Part shown: piece after piece, positions 35,517-35,803 of the stretch | How positions within the stretch are numbered: position 1 is the stretch's first letter | How the letters are laid out: each line of letters begins with the position of its first letter | NCBI GenBank assembly: GCA_012511885.1 | Contig: JAAZFE010000077.1 | Span: forward strand, 1 to 35,803 | DNA from: Lentisphaerota bacterium | GTDB taxonomy: Bacteria > Verrucomicrobiota > Kiritimatiellia > CAIQIC01 > Lenti-01 | Direction of reading: 5' to 3' | Length of the DNA stretch: 35,803 nucleotides | The notes under the pieces: model-generated | What the model was told of the DNA's origin: nothing | The model's input: only the letters and a program-made list of their open reading frames with translations | Database searches by the model: none | Program-made: the position numbers and the translations under genes

Positions 35517-35803
35517 TCAGGAGCTTTCTTTAAGAAATTCTTCCATCGCTTCTCGCGCTGTCATCCACCCCAGGCACTTGCGTGGACGATCATTAAGGAA
35601 ACTATCGATTTCGGTTTCCTCTGGTGCTCCAAACCCGTTGAATGAAGAACCTTTGGGATGAAGACGACGAACCAGACCGTTGGTGTTTTCATTGGTGCCC
35701 CTTTCCCACGAATGATAAGGATGGGCAAAGTACACCAAAGCGCCCGTCTCGCGCTCAATTTTCTGATGAAACGCAAACTCTTTGCCGTTGTCCAGGGTGA
35801 GGC
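35517..35803 (-). mobile_element. IS30-family transposase, C-terminal part of the integrase domain (continues beyond window)
   Basis: Minus frame LTLDNGKEFAFHQKIERETGALVYFAHPYHSWERGTNENTNGLVRRLHPKGSSFNGFGAPEETEIDSFLNDRPRKCLGWMTAREAMEEFLKESS*. Confidence 0.93.

Overview
GC-rich bacterial chromosome segment, probably from the PVC superphylum (Kiritimatiellota/Verrucomicrobiota-like). That placement is an inference from gene content and protein style only. The core genes recognised are rplS-rnhB-yraN, ruvB, purA-uppS-cdsA-rseP, glgA, parE-like, sppA and three tRNAs: Ile(CAT), Leu(CAG) and Arg(CCT). The main accessory locus is a tightly coupled set of genes at 5.58-10.96 kb: a sensor histidine kinase with three tandem periplasmic binding domains, a single-domain response regulator, a receiver-PP2C phosphatase, and a signal-peptide protein that looks like a BURPS668_1122/toxin-deaminase-type nucleic-acid deaminase. 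Other notable items are: a gmhB-like gene with G11 and G9 tracts whose natural C-terminus lies one frame away; two arrays of TTTCCACGCCATGGAAA palindromes in opposite orientation; a ~59-bp repeat in two promoter-proximal intergenic sites; several MITE/REP-like inverted repeats at 29.0, 35.2 and 35.4 kb beside a partial IS30-family transposase; and a perfect 16-bp palindrome in the predicted promoter spacer of an orphan XRE regulator. Very long antisense ORFs are treated as GC-rich shadow ORFs. No searches were run; all family calls come from reading motifs.
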